From Chloroflexota bacterium (GTDB taxonomy: Bacteria > Chloroflexota > Anaerolineae > JAAEKA01), in the NCBI GenBank assembly GCA_034717495.1, contig JAYELL010000005.1, forward strand, positions 1 through 54,440: DNA of 54,440 nucleotides. Direction: 5' to 3'. The translations under genes were made by a program, and so were the position numbers. Under the pieces are notes generated by a model. It was not told the DNA's origin, did not search any database, and worked only from the letters and a program-made list of their open reading frames with translations. How positions within the stretch are numbered: the stretch's first letter is position 1; each line of letters begins with the position of its first letter. This document shows positions 13,690-25,035 of the stretch, piece by piece.

Positions 13690-15195
13690 ATGACGAATCT
13701 CTTGAAAATGCAAGGTATCAGCAAAGCCTTTTTCGGTGTGCCTGTCCTGAAGAATATCGATTTCGACCTCGACCGGGGTGAAGTTCATGTCCTACTCGGC
13801 GAAAACGGCGCCGGTAAGTCGACGCTCATGAAGATTCTGTCTGGCGCCTACGAAACGGATGCCGGATCGGTTGTTCTCGATAGCGAGACCCTTGATCTCA
13901 ATAACTACCATCCCGTGACCGCCGAGGCACTGGGCATCGTTACGATCTACCAGCACTTCCATCTGATCCCTCACCTGAGCGTGGCTGAAAACCTGGCCAT
14001 GCCCCTTTTTACCAGCGAACGCGGTTTGATTCGCTGGCGGGAAGTGGACGCCCACGCCCGGGCCGTGCTGGAACGGATCCACTACGACATTGATCCCAAG
14101 GCCAAGGTGAAGGACCTTCCCGTTTCGCAGAAGCAAATGCTCGAGATTGCCATCGCGCTCTCCAAAAACGCCAAGGTCATCGTCATGGATGAGCCGACTG
14201 CCGCGCTCAGCCGTAACGAGACCGATATCCTGTTCGATGCTATAGCCGAGATCAAGGCGCGCGGGATCGGTATCATCTACATCTCCCACAAGCTGGAAGA
14301 AGTGAAACAGGTTGGCGACCGCATCACGGTTTTGCGGGACGGGGAAAAGATCACGACGGTTTCTGCCGAGGATGCCGATCTGGATGAGATCGTTGGACTG
14401 ATGATCGGCAAAGAGTTGACCCGAAGCCACGAGGGGAGGGATGTCTCCTATGACGGCGACCTCCTCAATGTTACAGATATACAAAGCGTGTTTTTGCTGA
14501 GCCCGGCAAACTTTTCTGTTCGCAAGCGAGAGATCCTGGGGATCACAGGCCTTGTCGGTGCTGGAAAAACCGAACTCGCCCGAGCTCTCTTCGGTGCGGA
14601 CAAACTGGTCGGAGGATCTTTGGTCCTGAACGGCGATACGGTGGTGATTGATTCGCCGGAGACGGCGGTTGGGTCGGGTATCGGCTACCTGCCCGAGGAC
14701 AGGGATGCTGATGGGCTGTGTCTCAACTTGAGCGTCAAGCAGAACGTCTCCATGGTTCTGCTTACCAAGCTGAGAGGTATCCTGTTCAACAGAAATTCGG
14801 AGACAGATATCGCGACCCGCGTAGTCAGGTCCATGGATATCAAGACTTCCGGATTGTCCCAGGAAGTGAAGTATCTGAGTGGTGGCAACAAACAAAAGGT
14901 GGTTCTCGGGAAGTGGCTGTCGGCGGATTGTAATCTGCTGATCCTGGACGAGCCGACTATCGGCATCGATGTTGGCGCCCGCGGCGAGATATATTCTCTG
15001 ATACGTGAGTTTGTGGACGAAGCCGAGGATCGAGCGGTGATCTTCATTTCCAGTGACATGACGGAGGTCATTGACGTGACTGACCGCATTCTGGTTATGG
15101 CCGATGGCAACCTGGTCGCCGAGCTCGATCCGAAACAGACGTCCAAGCAGGAGATCATGCATAATAGCGTGCAGGCCCAAAGGGTAGTGGAGTAA
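13690..15195 (+). CDS. Sugar ABC transporter ATP-binding protein, two-domain (RbsA/MglA type)
   Basis: This 501-residue protein has two ABC ATPase domains. Domain 1 has Walker A GENGAGKST and Walker [12 protein letters not shown], but a divergent signature (LPVSQKQMLEIA in place of LSGGQ). Domain 2 has GLVGAGKTE, signature LSGGNKQKVVLGKWL and LLILDEPTIGIDVG. Asymmetry between domains is usual for RbsA-like proteins. The gene begins 21 bases after the regulator stop and nine bases before the permease start, so it is in the same operon. The importer would take up a monosaccharide or polyol. Confidence 0.94.
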   Translation: MTNLLKMQGISKAFFGVPVLKNIDFDLDRGEVHVLLGENGAGKSTLMKILSGAYETDAGSVVLDSETLDLNNYHPVTAEALGIVTIYQHFHLIPHLSVAENLAMPLFTSERGLIRWREVDAHARAVLERIHYDIDPKAKVKDLPVSQKQMLEIAIALSKNAKVIVMDEPTAALSRNETDILFDAIAEIKARGIGIIYISHKLEEVKQVGDRITVLRDGEKITTVSAEDADLDEIVGLMIGKELTRSHEGRDVSYDGDLLNVTDIQSVFLLSPANFSVRKREILGITGLVGAGKTELARALFGADKLVGGSLVLNGDTVVIDSPETAVGSGIGYLPEDRDADGLCLNLSVKQNVSMVLLTKLRGILFNRNSETDIATRVVRSMDIKTSGLSQEVKYLSGGNKQKVVLGKWLSADCNLLILDEPTIGIDVGARGEIYSLIREFVDEAEDRAVIFISSDMTEVIDVTDRILVMADGNLVAELDPKQTSKQEIMHNSVQAQRVVE

Positions 15196-15203
15196 AAAAC
15201 CAT

Positions 15204-16178
15204 ATGGATCAATTTGCGAGCGAGCGATCGAGCGTTTCAGCTGGCATTCGCGGCCTTTCCCGAAATCAGGGAGTCTCGATGCTGGTTATCCTGGCAATTA
15301 TGTGGCTGGTGCTCGGGCTGCTGTCGCCCTATTTTTTCACGCGCGACAATATCATGGAAATCACTCTGCAAACGGCTGTCATCGCGATTATCGCTGCCGG
15401 TGAGACCTTTGTGATTATCTCCGCGGGCATCGACCTATCCGTCGGCGCACTGTTCGCCGCTTCAGCTGTGGTGGGCGGTCTTGTGCTGGAAGCCACCGGA
15501 AGCCTTCCTCTCTCCCTGGCTGCCACCATTGCCTTCGGGTCCTTGCTCGGCCTGACCAATGGGATTCTCATTACGAAGCTCTGGGTGCCCCCCTTTATCG
15601 CCACCCTGGGCATGATGGGCGTGGCCCGCGGTTTGGCGCTCATTCTGTCGGATGGTATTCCTATCTATGGGCTACCCGATGTGTACAAGTTCATCGGACA
15701 GGGAAAGTTTTTTGATCTTATCCCCGTGCCCACGGTGATCATGGTCGTGGTGTTTATCGTGGGCTTCATCATTGCCAACTACACGCGTTTCGGCCGTTTC
15801 GTCTATGCCATTGGCAGCAACGCCGAAGCCGCACGCCTGTCCGGCATCAAGGTTGCCAGGGTTACGATCGGCGTCTACGTGATCTGTGGTCTGCTCACGG
15901 GGTTGGCATCCATCATTGAGGCTGGGCGGTTGGGGATTATTCAGCCTGCTGGCGGCAACGGCTACGAGCTACTGGCCATCGGGGCCGTGGTTATTGGCGG
16001 TACAAGCCTGTTTGGCGGCGAAGGAAGTATCATCGCCACACTCATCGGCGCCATCATCATGACAACCATTCGCAACGGGCTGAATATCCTCGGCGTAAAT
16101 TCGTTCTGGCAGTACGTGGTGACCGGCGCAATTATTATTGCCGCCATCGCGATCGACCAGTATCGGCGACGGCGGTAA
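15204..16178 (+). CDS. Sugar ABC transporter permease (RbsC type)
   Basis: This 324-residue inner-membrane protein of the BPD_transp_2 family carries the landmarks [47 protein letters not shown] and [20 protein letters not shown]. It forms the channel with the RbsA-type ATPase and the following binding protein. The second permease of this type, at 7867-8895, shares the same landmarks but belongs to a separate importer. Confidence 0.94.
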   Translation: MDQFASERSSVSAGIRGLSRNQGVSMLVILAIMWLVLGLLSPYFFTRDNIMEITLQTAVIAIIAAGETFVIISAGIDLSVGALFAASAVVGGLVLEATGSLPLSLAATIAFGSLLGLTNGILITKLWVPPFIATLGMMGVARGLALILSDGIPIYGLPDVYKFIGQGKFFDLIPVPTVIMVVVFIVGFIIANYTRFGRFVYAIGSNAEAARLSGIKVARVTIGVYVICGLLTGLASIIEAGRLGIIQPAGGNGYELLAIGAVVIGGTSLFGGEGSIIATLIGAIIMTTIRNGLNILGVNSFWQYVVTGAIIIAAIAIDQYRRRR

Positions 16179-16271
16179 GATCAAGGAGGTGAAACCGGTA
16201 AGGAAACAGGCTACGACGGAGAGATTTCGAGTTGAGCTCAATGCTCTTGCTGTTCGATAAGGAGTAAAATA

Positions 16272-17312
16272 ATGTTTAAGAAGCTAGGTCAGATTCTGGC
16301 AGTCCTGATGGTTTTCGCACTGCTAACCGGATGCGTAGCACCCGCAGCACCGGTGCAACAACCGGTCGCCGATCAGGTGCCGGCTGAGGAACCGGCGGCG
16401 GACGAGTCCGCTGCAGAGCCGGAAGACAAGGGCGAGATCGTCTTCATTCCGAAGTCGACCTCAGCCACCTTCTACCTGTTCCTGGTGAAGGGTGCCCAGG
16501 ATAAGGCCAATGAACTTGGCTACACCGTCGACTATTTGGGTCCAGCCACAGAAGCTGACATTGCCGCACAGGTTGACCTTGTCCGGAACGTTACAAAGAA
16601 GAAGCCGGCCGGAATCCTTCTGGCCGCACTCGACTCGGAAGCCCTGATCCCAGCTGTTGAAGAAGCGATGGCAGCCGGCGTGCCGGTCGCCATGGCCGAT
16701 TCGGGAATAAACAGTGATTCTCCATTGGCCAGCATTATCACTGATCAGTACGAAGGCGGCTGGATGGCCGGTGAGGAGATGGCCAGGTTGCTCGGTGAAA
16801 AAGGTCTCGTGTCCAACCTGGGCATCCAGGCGGGCTCGGTGAGCGCTGGCCGCAGCGTTGGCTTCGCAGAGGCCATCGCTCAGTATCCGGAAATGAGCGT
16901 TCTGGAAACTCAGTGGACGGATGCTGATGCAGTCAAGTCCCTGAACATCGCTACCGACCAGCTCACCGCCAATCCCGATCTGGTAGGATTCTTCTCGGCT
17001 GCGGCACCAATCGCGGCTGGTATTGCTCAGGCTGCCAAGGCCAAAGGCGTGGACAAGGAATTGAAGATCATCACATTCGATCCCAGTCCCGAGATTCTAC
17101 CGCTCTTCGATGATGGCACGATCCAAGCCATTATCGCGCAGGATCCCTATCAGATGGGCTATGAGGGCGTGGCAGCAATCCACGCGTTCATCAACGGCGA
17201 GACGATCGAAAACCCAAGCGTCGAGTTGGCGCCGGTGCTCATTACCCCTGAAAATGTCGATTCTGACGTAGTGCAGGCACTTCTGCAGACGCCGGACAAG
17301 TTCGAGAAGTAA
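16272..17312 (+). CDS. RbsB-type sugar-binding lipoprotein
   Basis: This 346-residue lipoprotein (lipobox LTGC, Cys21) has an Ala/Pro/Glu linker to about residue 52 and a single type-I periplasmic binding domain (EIVFIPKSTSATFYLFLVKG, MADSGINSD, QYEGGWMAGEEMA). A ribosome binding site, AAGGAG, precedes ATG 16272. It has the normal single-domain size, unlike the doubled binding proteins in the neighbouring block. It delivers substrate to the RbsA/RbsC-type complex encoded upstream. Confidence 0.94.
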   Translation: MFKKLGQILAVLMVFALLTGCVAPAAPVQQPVADQVPAEEPAADESAAEPEDKGEIVFIPKSTSATFYLFLVKGAQDKANELGYTVDYLGPATEADIAAQVDLVRNVTKKKPAGILLAALDSEALIPAVEEAMAAGVPVAMADSGINSDSPLASIITDQYEGGWMAGEEMARLLGEKGLVSNLGIQAGSVSAGRSVGFAEAIAQYPEMSVLETQWTDADAVKSLNIATDQLTANPDLVGFFSAAAPIAAGIAQAAKAKGVDKELKIITFDPSPEILPLFDDGTIQAIIAQDPYQMGYEGVAAIHAFINGETIENPSVELAPVLITPENVDSDVVQALLQTPDKFEK

Positions 17313-17361
17313 GCGAGCGCTGATATCCATTAGCTGATGCGGTGAATCCAAACCCTGTCAG

Positions 17362-17379
17362 CTACCGTATCGACGGTAG
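17362..17379 (+). terminator. Short hairpin after the binding-protein gene
   Basis: CTACCG and CGGTAG form a 6-bp stem around TATCGA. It stands directly before a much larger palindrome and may add to termination or mRNA protection. Confidence 0.4.
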
Positions 17380-17380
17380 G

Positions 17381-17416
17381 TCCCCTCCCTTCCCCAGGCC
17401 TGGGGGAGGGAGGGGA
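17381..17416 (+). terminator. Large GC-rich palindrome, probable partial terminator
   Basis: Two 18-base arms meet at AGGCCT and pair at 17 of 18 positions, the remaining one being a possible wobble. There is no U-tract. Its position after the binding-protein gene and before the enzymes suggests partial termination or 3' mRNA stabilisation. Confidence 0.65.
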
Positions 17417-17496
17417 TTCCGTGCCGATGGCTGGAGATCATTTCATCGGGAAAATGCTGCGGCGCCCACGGCCAGCCGCAGCGGTAGGAAGCTGAG

Positions 17497-18633
17497 ATGA
17501 ACACGTTAAACATAGGCCTTATCGGAACCGGCTTTATGGGCCGGACTCATTCCAATGCGCTTGGCCAGGTAAACAAATTCTTCAATCATCGAATTCGGCC
17601 TGTCCAAAAGGCGGTATGCGCCAGGGACGCCGAGAGGGCCGCCGCTTTTGCCGAGAACTGGGGCTGGCAGGATGTCGAAACCGATTGGCGGGATATCGTC
17701 GCGCGGAGCGATATCGACATTATCGATATCTGCACGCCCAACAATACCCACTTTGACATCGCAATGGCGGCTGCGGAGTCAGGAAAGATCATCATCTGCG
17801 AGAAGCCGCTGGCGATGAATGCCCAGGAAGCATTGGCGATGACGGAAGCTGTGGAGAAAAGCGGGAGACCATCCATGGTTTCCTTCAATTACCGCCGCAT
17901 TCCAGCTATTGCCCTGGCCAAACAATTCCTTGATGAAGGCCGTCTGGGTCGGATCTTTCACTATCGCGCCAAATATCTGCAGGATTGGACCATCAGCCCG
18001 GATCTTCCCCAGGGGGGTAATACGCTCTGGAGACTGGACGCACGGGCTGCCGGCAGCGGCGTTACAGGGGATCTGCTGGCCCACTCGATCGACCTGGCTC
18101 TTTGGTTGGCCGGCCCGATCCGGGAGGTCACGGCTATGACCGAGACGTTTATCAAAGAACGCCGACTTCAGGACGATCCGGAGACGGTAATGCCAGTGGA
18201 GATCGACGATGCCTGCGCGTTTCTGGCTCGCTTCGGGAACGGCGCTTTGGGAACCTTCGAGTCTACACGGTACGCCCGTGGCCGAAAGAACCAGAATACT
18301 TTCGAGATCAACGGCGAGAAGGGATCGATCGCATTTGACCTGGAAAACGCCCACGTGATCGAGTACTATGATCATGCTGACGACTCCCTGTCGCGCGGCT
18401 TCCGCACCGTACAGGTATGGGACAGCGATCATCCCTATATGAAACACTGGTGGGTTCCGGGCTGCGTCATCGGCTATGAGCACACCTTCATCCATCAGGC
18501 GTCGGACTTTCTGTACGGCATCGAGCGAGGCGAAAAGCTGGTGCCTGATTTCCGCGATGGCTACGAGGTCCAGCTGGTCATCGATGCTGTTCTTGCCTCA
18601 GCCCGCACCGGGACCTGGCACCAGATGAAATAG
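17497..18633 (+). CDS. Gfo/Idh/MocA-family oxidoreductase
   Basis: This 378-residue cytosolic NAD(P)-dependent dehydrogenase has an N-terminal Rossmann motif [16 protein letters not shown], the family motif EKPLA near residue 107, and a C-terminal alpha/beta domain with [19 protein letters not shown], which carries the usual catalytic-region Asp/His. Relatives oxidise or reduce hydroxyl groups of sugars and inositols. Gene order (regulator, importer, dehydrogenase, isomerase-like protein) suggests it takes the first intracellular step on the imported compound. The exact substrate is unknown. Confidence 0.92.
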   Translation: MNTLNIGLIGTGFMGRTHSNALGQVNKFFNHRIRPVQKAVCARDAERAAAFAENWGWQDVETDWRDIVARSDIDIIDICTPNNTHFDIAMAAAESGKIIICEKPLAMNAQEALAMTEAVEKSGRPSMVSFNYRRIPAIALAKQFLDEGRLGRIFHYRAKYLQDWTISPDLPQGGNTLWRLDARAAGSGVTGDLLAHSIDLALWLAGPIREVTAMTETFIKERRLQDDPETVMPVEIDDACAFLARFGNGALGTFESTRYARGRKNQNTFEINGEKGSIAFDLENAHVIEYYDHADDSLSRGFRTVQVWDSDHPYMKHWWVPGCVIGYEHTFIHQASDFLYGIERGEKLVPDFRDGYEVQLVIDAVLASARTGTWHQMK

Positions 18634-18668
18634 ACAGAAGAGCTTTTGTGTAGAAAAGGGAGGAAAAT

Positions 18669-19862
18669 ATGACACAGCAGATTCTCGAGCAGGGCGGAGA
18701 CATACTGCGGCTGGCGCCCACCTGGGTTCCGCGGGAGTTTTGTATACCCGGCCGGCGCATCAAACTGCATCCCCGCGACTACTACGCGTTCGGCGCCGAT
18801 CGCGGCGGGATCGACGAGCGTTGGTTCTCGTCCACCACCAGGGCCGACAATGGCCCGCTGACCACAGCCGATGAGGGCCTGAGCTACGTCCTCTTCGGCG
18901 ACGTCGACAAGCCCGACAGGGTGCTCTTCAAGGACGTGGTGGCCGACCTGGGCGCCAGACTGCTGGGCGATGCGATGTGGGATGCCCACGGAGCCTGGCC
19001 GATCTATTCCAAGTTCTTCGACAACAAGGGTCCATTGCCCCATCACATGCACCAGATGGAGGAACACGCGGCCAACGTAGGCCAGCAACCCAAGCCGGAA
19101 GCCTATTTTTTCCCTCCCCAACTCAACAACTACGGTGCCGATTTCCCCCACACGTTCTTTGGCCTGGAGTCGGGCACAAAAAAAGAGGATGTTATTCGCT
19201 GCCTGGAGGTATGGAACCAGGGTGACAACCGCATCACCGATCTGTCCAGGGCCTATCGCCTGGACGTAGGCACAGGCTGGTACGTGCCGCCGGGGGTTTT
19301 GCATGCACCTGGCAGCCTCTGCACCTACGAGCCGCAGTGGGCCAGCGACGTTTTCGGTATGTTTGAGTCGATGACCAATGAGATGCCCGTGAGCTGGGAT
19401 CTGTTGGTGAAGGACGTGCCCGAAGGCAGGAAGCAGGACCTGGATTACATCGTCTCGATGCTGGATTGGCAAGCCAATCATACTCCGGATTTCAAGGCGA
19501 CCTACTTCCGGCCGCCAAAGCCAGTCAAGGTATTGGAGGAGATGACCGAGCAGGGTTATATCGAGAACTGGATCACCTACGGCAATGATTATTTCGCAGC
19601 CAAGGAGTTGACCGTGTTGCCGGGCCGCACGGTGAGCATTCGTGATGCCGGTCCCTACGGCCTGATTGTTCTGCAGGGGCATGGCTCTATGGGCGAGTGG
19701 GCAATCGAGTCACCGGCCCTGATTCGCTTCGGGCAACTGACTCACGACGAGTTCTTCGTGTCCTGTGCCGCGGCACAGGAAGGTGTAATAATCCACAACC
19801 CCAGCGAGTCCGATCCCATCGTGATGCTCAAACACTTCGGACCGAATCCCGAGGCGCCGTAG
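18669..19862 (+). CDS. Cupin protein resembling class I mannose-6-phosphate isomerase
   Basis: This 397-residue soluble protein is preceded by GGGAGGAAA before ATG 18669. It has a likely metal-binding site, PLPHHMHQMEEHA (His-x-His...Glu), and a later YVPPGVLHAPG segment, the pattern of ManA-type cupin sugar isomerases. Three Trp/Pro-rich stretches near the N-terminus (TWVPREFCIPGRR) are not standard ManA. It is probably a sugar isomerase or epimerase acting with the preceding dehydrogenase; the reaction is not identified. Confidence 0.75.
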   Translation: MTQQILEQGGDILRLAPTWVPREFCIPGRRIKLHPRDYYAFGADRGGIDERWFSSTTRADNGPLTTADEGLSYVLFGDVDKPDRVLFKDVVADLGARLLGDAMWDAHGAWPIYSKFFDNKGPLPHHMHQMEEHAANVGQQPKPEAYFFPPQLNNYGADFPHTFFGLESGTKKEDVIRCLEVWNQGDNRITDLSRAYRLDVGTGWYVPPGVLHAPGSLCTYEPQWASDVFGMFESMTNEMPVSWDLLVKDVPEGRKQDLDYIVSMLDWQANHTPDFKATYFRPPKPVKVLEEMTEQGYIENWITYGNDYFAAKELTVLPGRTVSIRDAGPYGLIVLQGHGSMGEWAIESPALIRFGQLTHDEFFVSCAAAQEGVIIHNPSESDPIVMLKHFGPNPEAP

Positions 19863-20151
19863 GCATTCCTGGTCAAACGCCTGCGGTGAGCGAAGTCGAA
19901 CCGTCGATAACGCGCTCATCGAAACGTTGCGGGGCCACAATTGCCCCCTGCCGCCCCTGAAGCAATGGCGGTTTTCAAGACAGGGGTTTGAAGGTGGCCA
20001 AACGAGCGGCGATGATGCTGGCAAACTCCTGGTCTCTATCAGGAATCACTTTAGTACACTGCGGGCTAAATAACTATGCAGTTACCAAGGTCCCTCACCA
20101 GAGGTAGAGACGGTCCTTAACCGCATGTTTATCTACGCCAAGCTGTACTAG

Positions 20152-20199
20152 CTAGCTCTTGCACCGCCTAGCTCTCGCACCGCCTAGCTCTCGCACCGC
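20152..20199. repeat. 16-bp tandem repeat, three copies
   Basis: The unit CTAGCTCTYGCACCGC is repeated three times with one base difference. It runs directly into an 8-bp repeat array. Confidence 0.9.
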
Positions 20200-20200
20200 C

Positions 20201-20240
20201 TGCTGGCGTGCTGGCGTGCTGGCGTGCTGACGTGCTGATG
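20201..20240. repeat. 8-bp tandem repeat, five copies
   Basis: The unit TGCTGGCG occurs three times, followed by the variants TGCTGACG and TGCTGATG. Confidence 0.9.
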
Positions 20241-20266
20241 AGGCGTGGGTTCCGGCGCAGGTGTTA

Positions 20267-20287
20267 ACAACTGACAATTGACAATTA
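20267..20287. repeat. Heptanucleotide repeat, three copies
   Basis: ACAACTG, ACAATTG and ACAATTA form a short tandem heptamer array of the STRR type known from cyanobacteria. It contains the TTGACA used as the -35 box of the next promoter. Confidence 0.8.
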
Positions 20288-20308
20288 GAGTGTGCTATAT
20301 GCTATAAT
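20278..20308 (+). promoter_or_regulatory. Promoter of glpABC
   Basis: TTGACA (20278-20283), a 19-bp spacer and TATAAT (20303-20308), with TGC just before the -10 (extended -10). The long spacer is offset by the extended -10. The -35 falls within the heptamer repeat. Confidence 0.65.
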
Positions 20309-20396
20309 TGAGATGGAGCGATGGCAACCAGTTCTGCCGACACCACCCAGAGATGGCCGCATGATCGTTAGCCTGAACTGAGATGGCAGGTCATAC

Positions 20397-22141
<1,745 letters not shown>

Positions 22142-22145
<4 letters not shown>

Positions 22146-23410
22146 TCGACTTACTCGTCATCGGCGAGGGCCTGTCGGGGCTGATGGCCGCTTACCACGC
22201 CGCCAGGGCTGGTTTGAGCGTGCGTGTCATCGGCAAGGGCCTGGGTGCGCTGCACTGGGATGCCGGCACCATCGATCTGCTTGGTTATTTGCCCGGCGCC
22301 CACGACTCCCTTCGCTGCCCCATGAAACAACTCGGTTTGCTTGATCCAGCACATCCCTACCATCTGCTGGGCGAAGCGACTCTGGCCGCCGCCCTTGCGC
22401 AATTCGTCGCGCTGACCGCCGAACTGGGGTTGCCCTACAGCCCCGCCGTTGTCGCTGGCGAAAACAGCTTGCTTTCCTCACCCCTGGGCGCAGCCCGGCC
22501 GGTGTTTCTGGCCCCCGCTGCTCAGCAGGGCGGCGATCTCGGCAGTTCCGCCCCGATGGTGGTCGTTGGCTTCAAGGGCCTGCGTGATTTCTACCCTGCC
22601 CTCATCGCTGAAAACCTGAATAAACTGGGCTACCCGGCTCGTGCTGCCTTTCTGCCATACCAGTTGCTCAGCGGCCGCCGAGACGCCAACACTGTGCATT
22701 TGGCCCATGAACTGGACGCCCCCGCACGCCGGGCAAAGCTGGCGGCGGCGTTAAAAAAATTGCTTGAGCCGGGTGAGCGGATTGGCTTGCCGGCCATTTT
22801 GGGCATAGATGATCACCCCGCTGCGCTCGTCCATCTCGAACAGATCGTGCAGGCTCCGATCTTCGAGATTCCCACCTTGCCGCCCAGCGTGCCGGGCATA
22901 CGCCTGGTCAAGTCGCTGCGGCAGCATTTGCTACAACTTGGCGTGCGCGTCGAGGCAGGCATGGAAGCGATAGGTTTCGAGACCAACGGAGGCAACAACA
23001 TCCAGTGGGTCGAGACCGAGACCAGCGCCCGTCCTCTCAAGCATCGAGCAAAAAGCTATTTGCTGGCGACCGGCGGCATTCTCGGTGGCGGTTTCGACAG
23101 CGATCACACGGGACGGGTATGGGAGGTGGTTTTCGATCTGCCGCTCACCATCCCGCAGCAACGTAGCCACTGGTTTCGACCGCAATTCCTGGAGGCCACC
23201 GGCCAGCCTGTCTTCCGCGGTGGCGTGCCGGTCAATCGACGATTTCAGCCGGTCCGACCCTCGGGTGAGCCTGTCTATGCCAATCTGTGGGCTGCGGGCG
23301 GTACGTTGGCCGGCGCTGATCCCATCCGCGAGCGCAGCCTGACCGGGATCGCCGTGGCCACCGGTTTCGCGGCTGCTCAACAGATCGCTACCAGTCACGC
23401 GCTCACGTAA
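22142..23410 (+). CDS. glpB: Anaerobic glycerol-3-phosphate dehydrogenase subunit B
   Basis: This 422-residue flavoprotein subunit starts with the dinucleotide-binding motif LLVIGEGLSGLMAAYHAARAG and ends with the second nucleotide-binding segment NLWAAGGTLAGADP...GIAVATGFAAA. GlpB carries FMN and passes electrons from GlpA toward GlpC and menaquinone. Length and position between glpA and glpC fit the family. The start codon overlaps the glpA stop. Confidence 0.94.
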
Positions 23411-23432
23411 CACGCATCACAAACCACGTCCT

Positions 23433-24701
23433 ATGTTCACAGAATCCTGGCTATCCGTCGGCCCCTCGCTCGACGACTGCATCAAATGCAATATCTGCAG
23501 CAGTTACTGTCCCGTGGCGGCCGTCACCGACCTGTTCCCCGGTCCGAAATATGTAGGCCCACAGGCGCAGCGCTTTCGGGAAAACGGCCAGCCGCACTCC
23601 CCTGACCACTCGGTTGATTACTGCTCCGGTTGCCGCGTGTGCAACGAGGTTTGCCCCACCGGCGTCAAAATCGCCGAGCTGAACGCCCGTGCGCGCGCCC
23701 AAATCGTCGCTGACCAGGGCATTTCGTTACGGAACCGTTTGTTGGGCCGCAATGAACTGTTGGGCAAGGTGGGCAGCATCGCGCCGTCGCTGGCGAATTT
23801 CGGGCTGCATAACCCTGTCAGCCGGGTGTTGGCAGATAAAGTCATGGGCATCGCCAAAGAGGCGCCGTTGCCTCATTGGAGCAGGAACGGCACCTTTGGG
23901 TCCTGGATAAAACGCACGGGGGATCAACGTCTCAGGTCGGATAGAAAGGTCGTGTACTACCACGGCTGCGCGACAATGTACTACGAACCCTTCATTGGCA
24001 AGGCGGCGGTGGCAGTGCTCGAACATAATGGTTTCGAGGTGATTGTGCCGCCGCAGAATTGCTGCGGGTTGCCGATGCTTAGCAACGGCGAGTTCAAGGC
24101 CGCCAGAAATTACCATGAGGGCAACATCCAAAAACTGACCGGGTATGCGCGTGAGGGGCTCGCCATCGTCGGCACCAGCACCAGCTGCACGTTGACGCTG
24201 AAGGAGGAGGCGCCTGAACTGCTGGATATGCACAGCGAAGAAGCCAATACGCTGAAAATGGCCGTGTGGGATATCTTTGAATGGCTGAGGGAACTGTACC
24301 AGGCCGGCGAGCTACGCAGCGACTTTCATAGAATCGATATGGTATTGCCCTATCATGCGCCCTGCCAGTACCGTGCTCACCGCGTTGGCAAACCGGCGAT
24401 GGAGATACTGATGCTCATTCCCGGGATCGATCTGCGGGAGAGTCACGCACGTTGCTGTGGCATCGCCGGCACCTATGGCTATAAGGTCGAGAAGTATCAG
24501 ATCGGCATGGATGTGGGGGAGGAGTTATTCGGGTTTGTGCGGGAACAAGGCGATGCAGTTGAGATGACTGCCTGCGACTCGGAAACTTGCCGCTGGCAGT
24601 TGGAACATGGCACCGGTCTTCCCAGCCGTCATCCCATCGAAATCCTGGCGGCCGCCTACGGGCTATACGATCTGGAGGCGCGGGCGCTGGTAGGCAGCTA
24701 A
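23433..24701 (+). CDS. glpC: Anaerobic glycerol-3-phosphate dehydrogenase subunit C
   Basis: This 422-residue iron-sulfur, membrane-associated subunit has two [4Fe-4S] ferredoxin motifs near the N-terminus (CIKCNICSSYCPV and CSGCRVCNEVCPTG) and two CCG domains (QNCCGLPM and HARCCGIAG) typical of GlpC/heterodisulfide-reductase subunit B-like proteins. It links GlpAB to the quinone pool. The gene follows glpB by 22 bases in the same operon. No glpF, glpK or glpD gene is seen nearby. Confidence 0.95.
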   Translation: MFTESWLSVGPSLDDCIKCNICSSYCPVAAVTDLFPGPKYVGPQAQRFRENGQPHSPDHSVDYCSGCRVCNEVCPTGVKIAELNARARAQIVADQGISLRNRLLGRNELLGKVGSIAPSLANFGLHNPVSRVLADKVMGIAKEAPLPHWSRNGTFGSWIKRTGDQRLRSDRKVVYYHGCATMYYEPFIGKAAVAVLEHNGFEVIVPPQNCCGLPMLSNGEFKAARNYHEGNIQKLTGYAREGLAIVGTSTSCTLTLKEEAPELLDMHSEEANTLKMAVWDIFEWLRELYQAGELRSDFHRIDMVLPYHAPCQYRAHRVGKPAMEILMLIPGIDLRESHARCCGIAGTYGYKVEKYQIGMDVGEELFGFVREQGDAVEMTACDSETCRWQLEHGTGLPSRHPIEILAAAYGLYDLEARALVGS

Positions 24702-24749
24702 TCGCCTGCGATTCCATGTTCCCATTGAAACTGCTGGATAAACCCATTC

Positions 24750-24980
24750 ATGATCCTGATTGAGCCACATAGCTGCAGCACCATGGGTCGGGCGCCAGTG
24801 GGGCTGTGGATGACGATAGGTGTGGTTTTCCTTGCCAGTGTCGTTCTTGTGGGTGCTTTGGGTTGGAAGACCAGTCCCGATATCGCCGATTTCCTGGTGA
24901 CCATTGCCGCGTACGGGTTGGCGATATTGGCAAGCTATGTCGTTATCGCCTTTGGGTCGATGGTGCCTTTCAACTGCTGA
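24750..24980 (+). CDS. Small membrane protein, unidentified
   Basis: This open frame of up to 76 residues has two hydrophobic helices (about TIGVVFLASVVLVGAL and FLVTIAAYGLAILASYVVIA). The start is uncertain: ATG 24750 lacks a ribosome binding site, and ATG 24783 or 24810 are alternatives. The hydrophobic two-helix pattern supports a real gene. It lies between glpC and a lipoprotein gene on the same strand. Function unknown. Confidence 0.45.
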   Translation: MILIEPHSCSTMGRAPVGLWMTIGVVFLASVVLVGALGWKTSPDIADFLVTIAAYGLAILASYVVIAFGSMVPFNC

Positions 24981-25035
24981 AGTTGCAGGCGCCTTAAATT
25001 AACGAGTGTAAGTCCACCAGAAAGGAGCTAGCGAA

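Larger units (their letters stand above)
19863..20396. other. Intergenic region rich in short repeats, upstream of glpA
   Basis: No gene is supported. It contains a REP-like fragment (GGTGAGCGAAGTCGAACC, about 19885), a small GGGGC/GCCCC hairpin (about 19931-19947) that may end the sugar operon, tandem repeats at 20152-20240, heptamers at 20267-20287 and the glp promoter at 20278-20308. Confidence 0.6.

Noticed and set aside
13792-15180. 462-codon open frame antisense to the RbsA-type gene
   Set aside because: The sense strand has a complete two-domain ATPase with all motifs; the antisense product has no recognisable feature.
16189-16260. Short frame from a GTG overlapping an AAGGAG, just before the binding-protein gene
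   Set aside because: The start codon touches the Shine-Dalgarno sequence, leaving no spacing, and the ~22-residue product has no feature.
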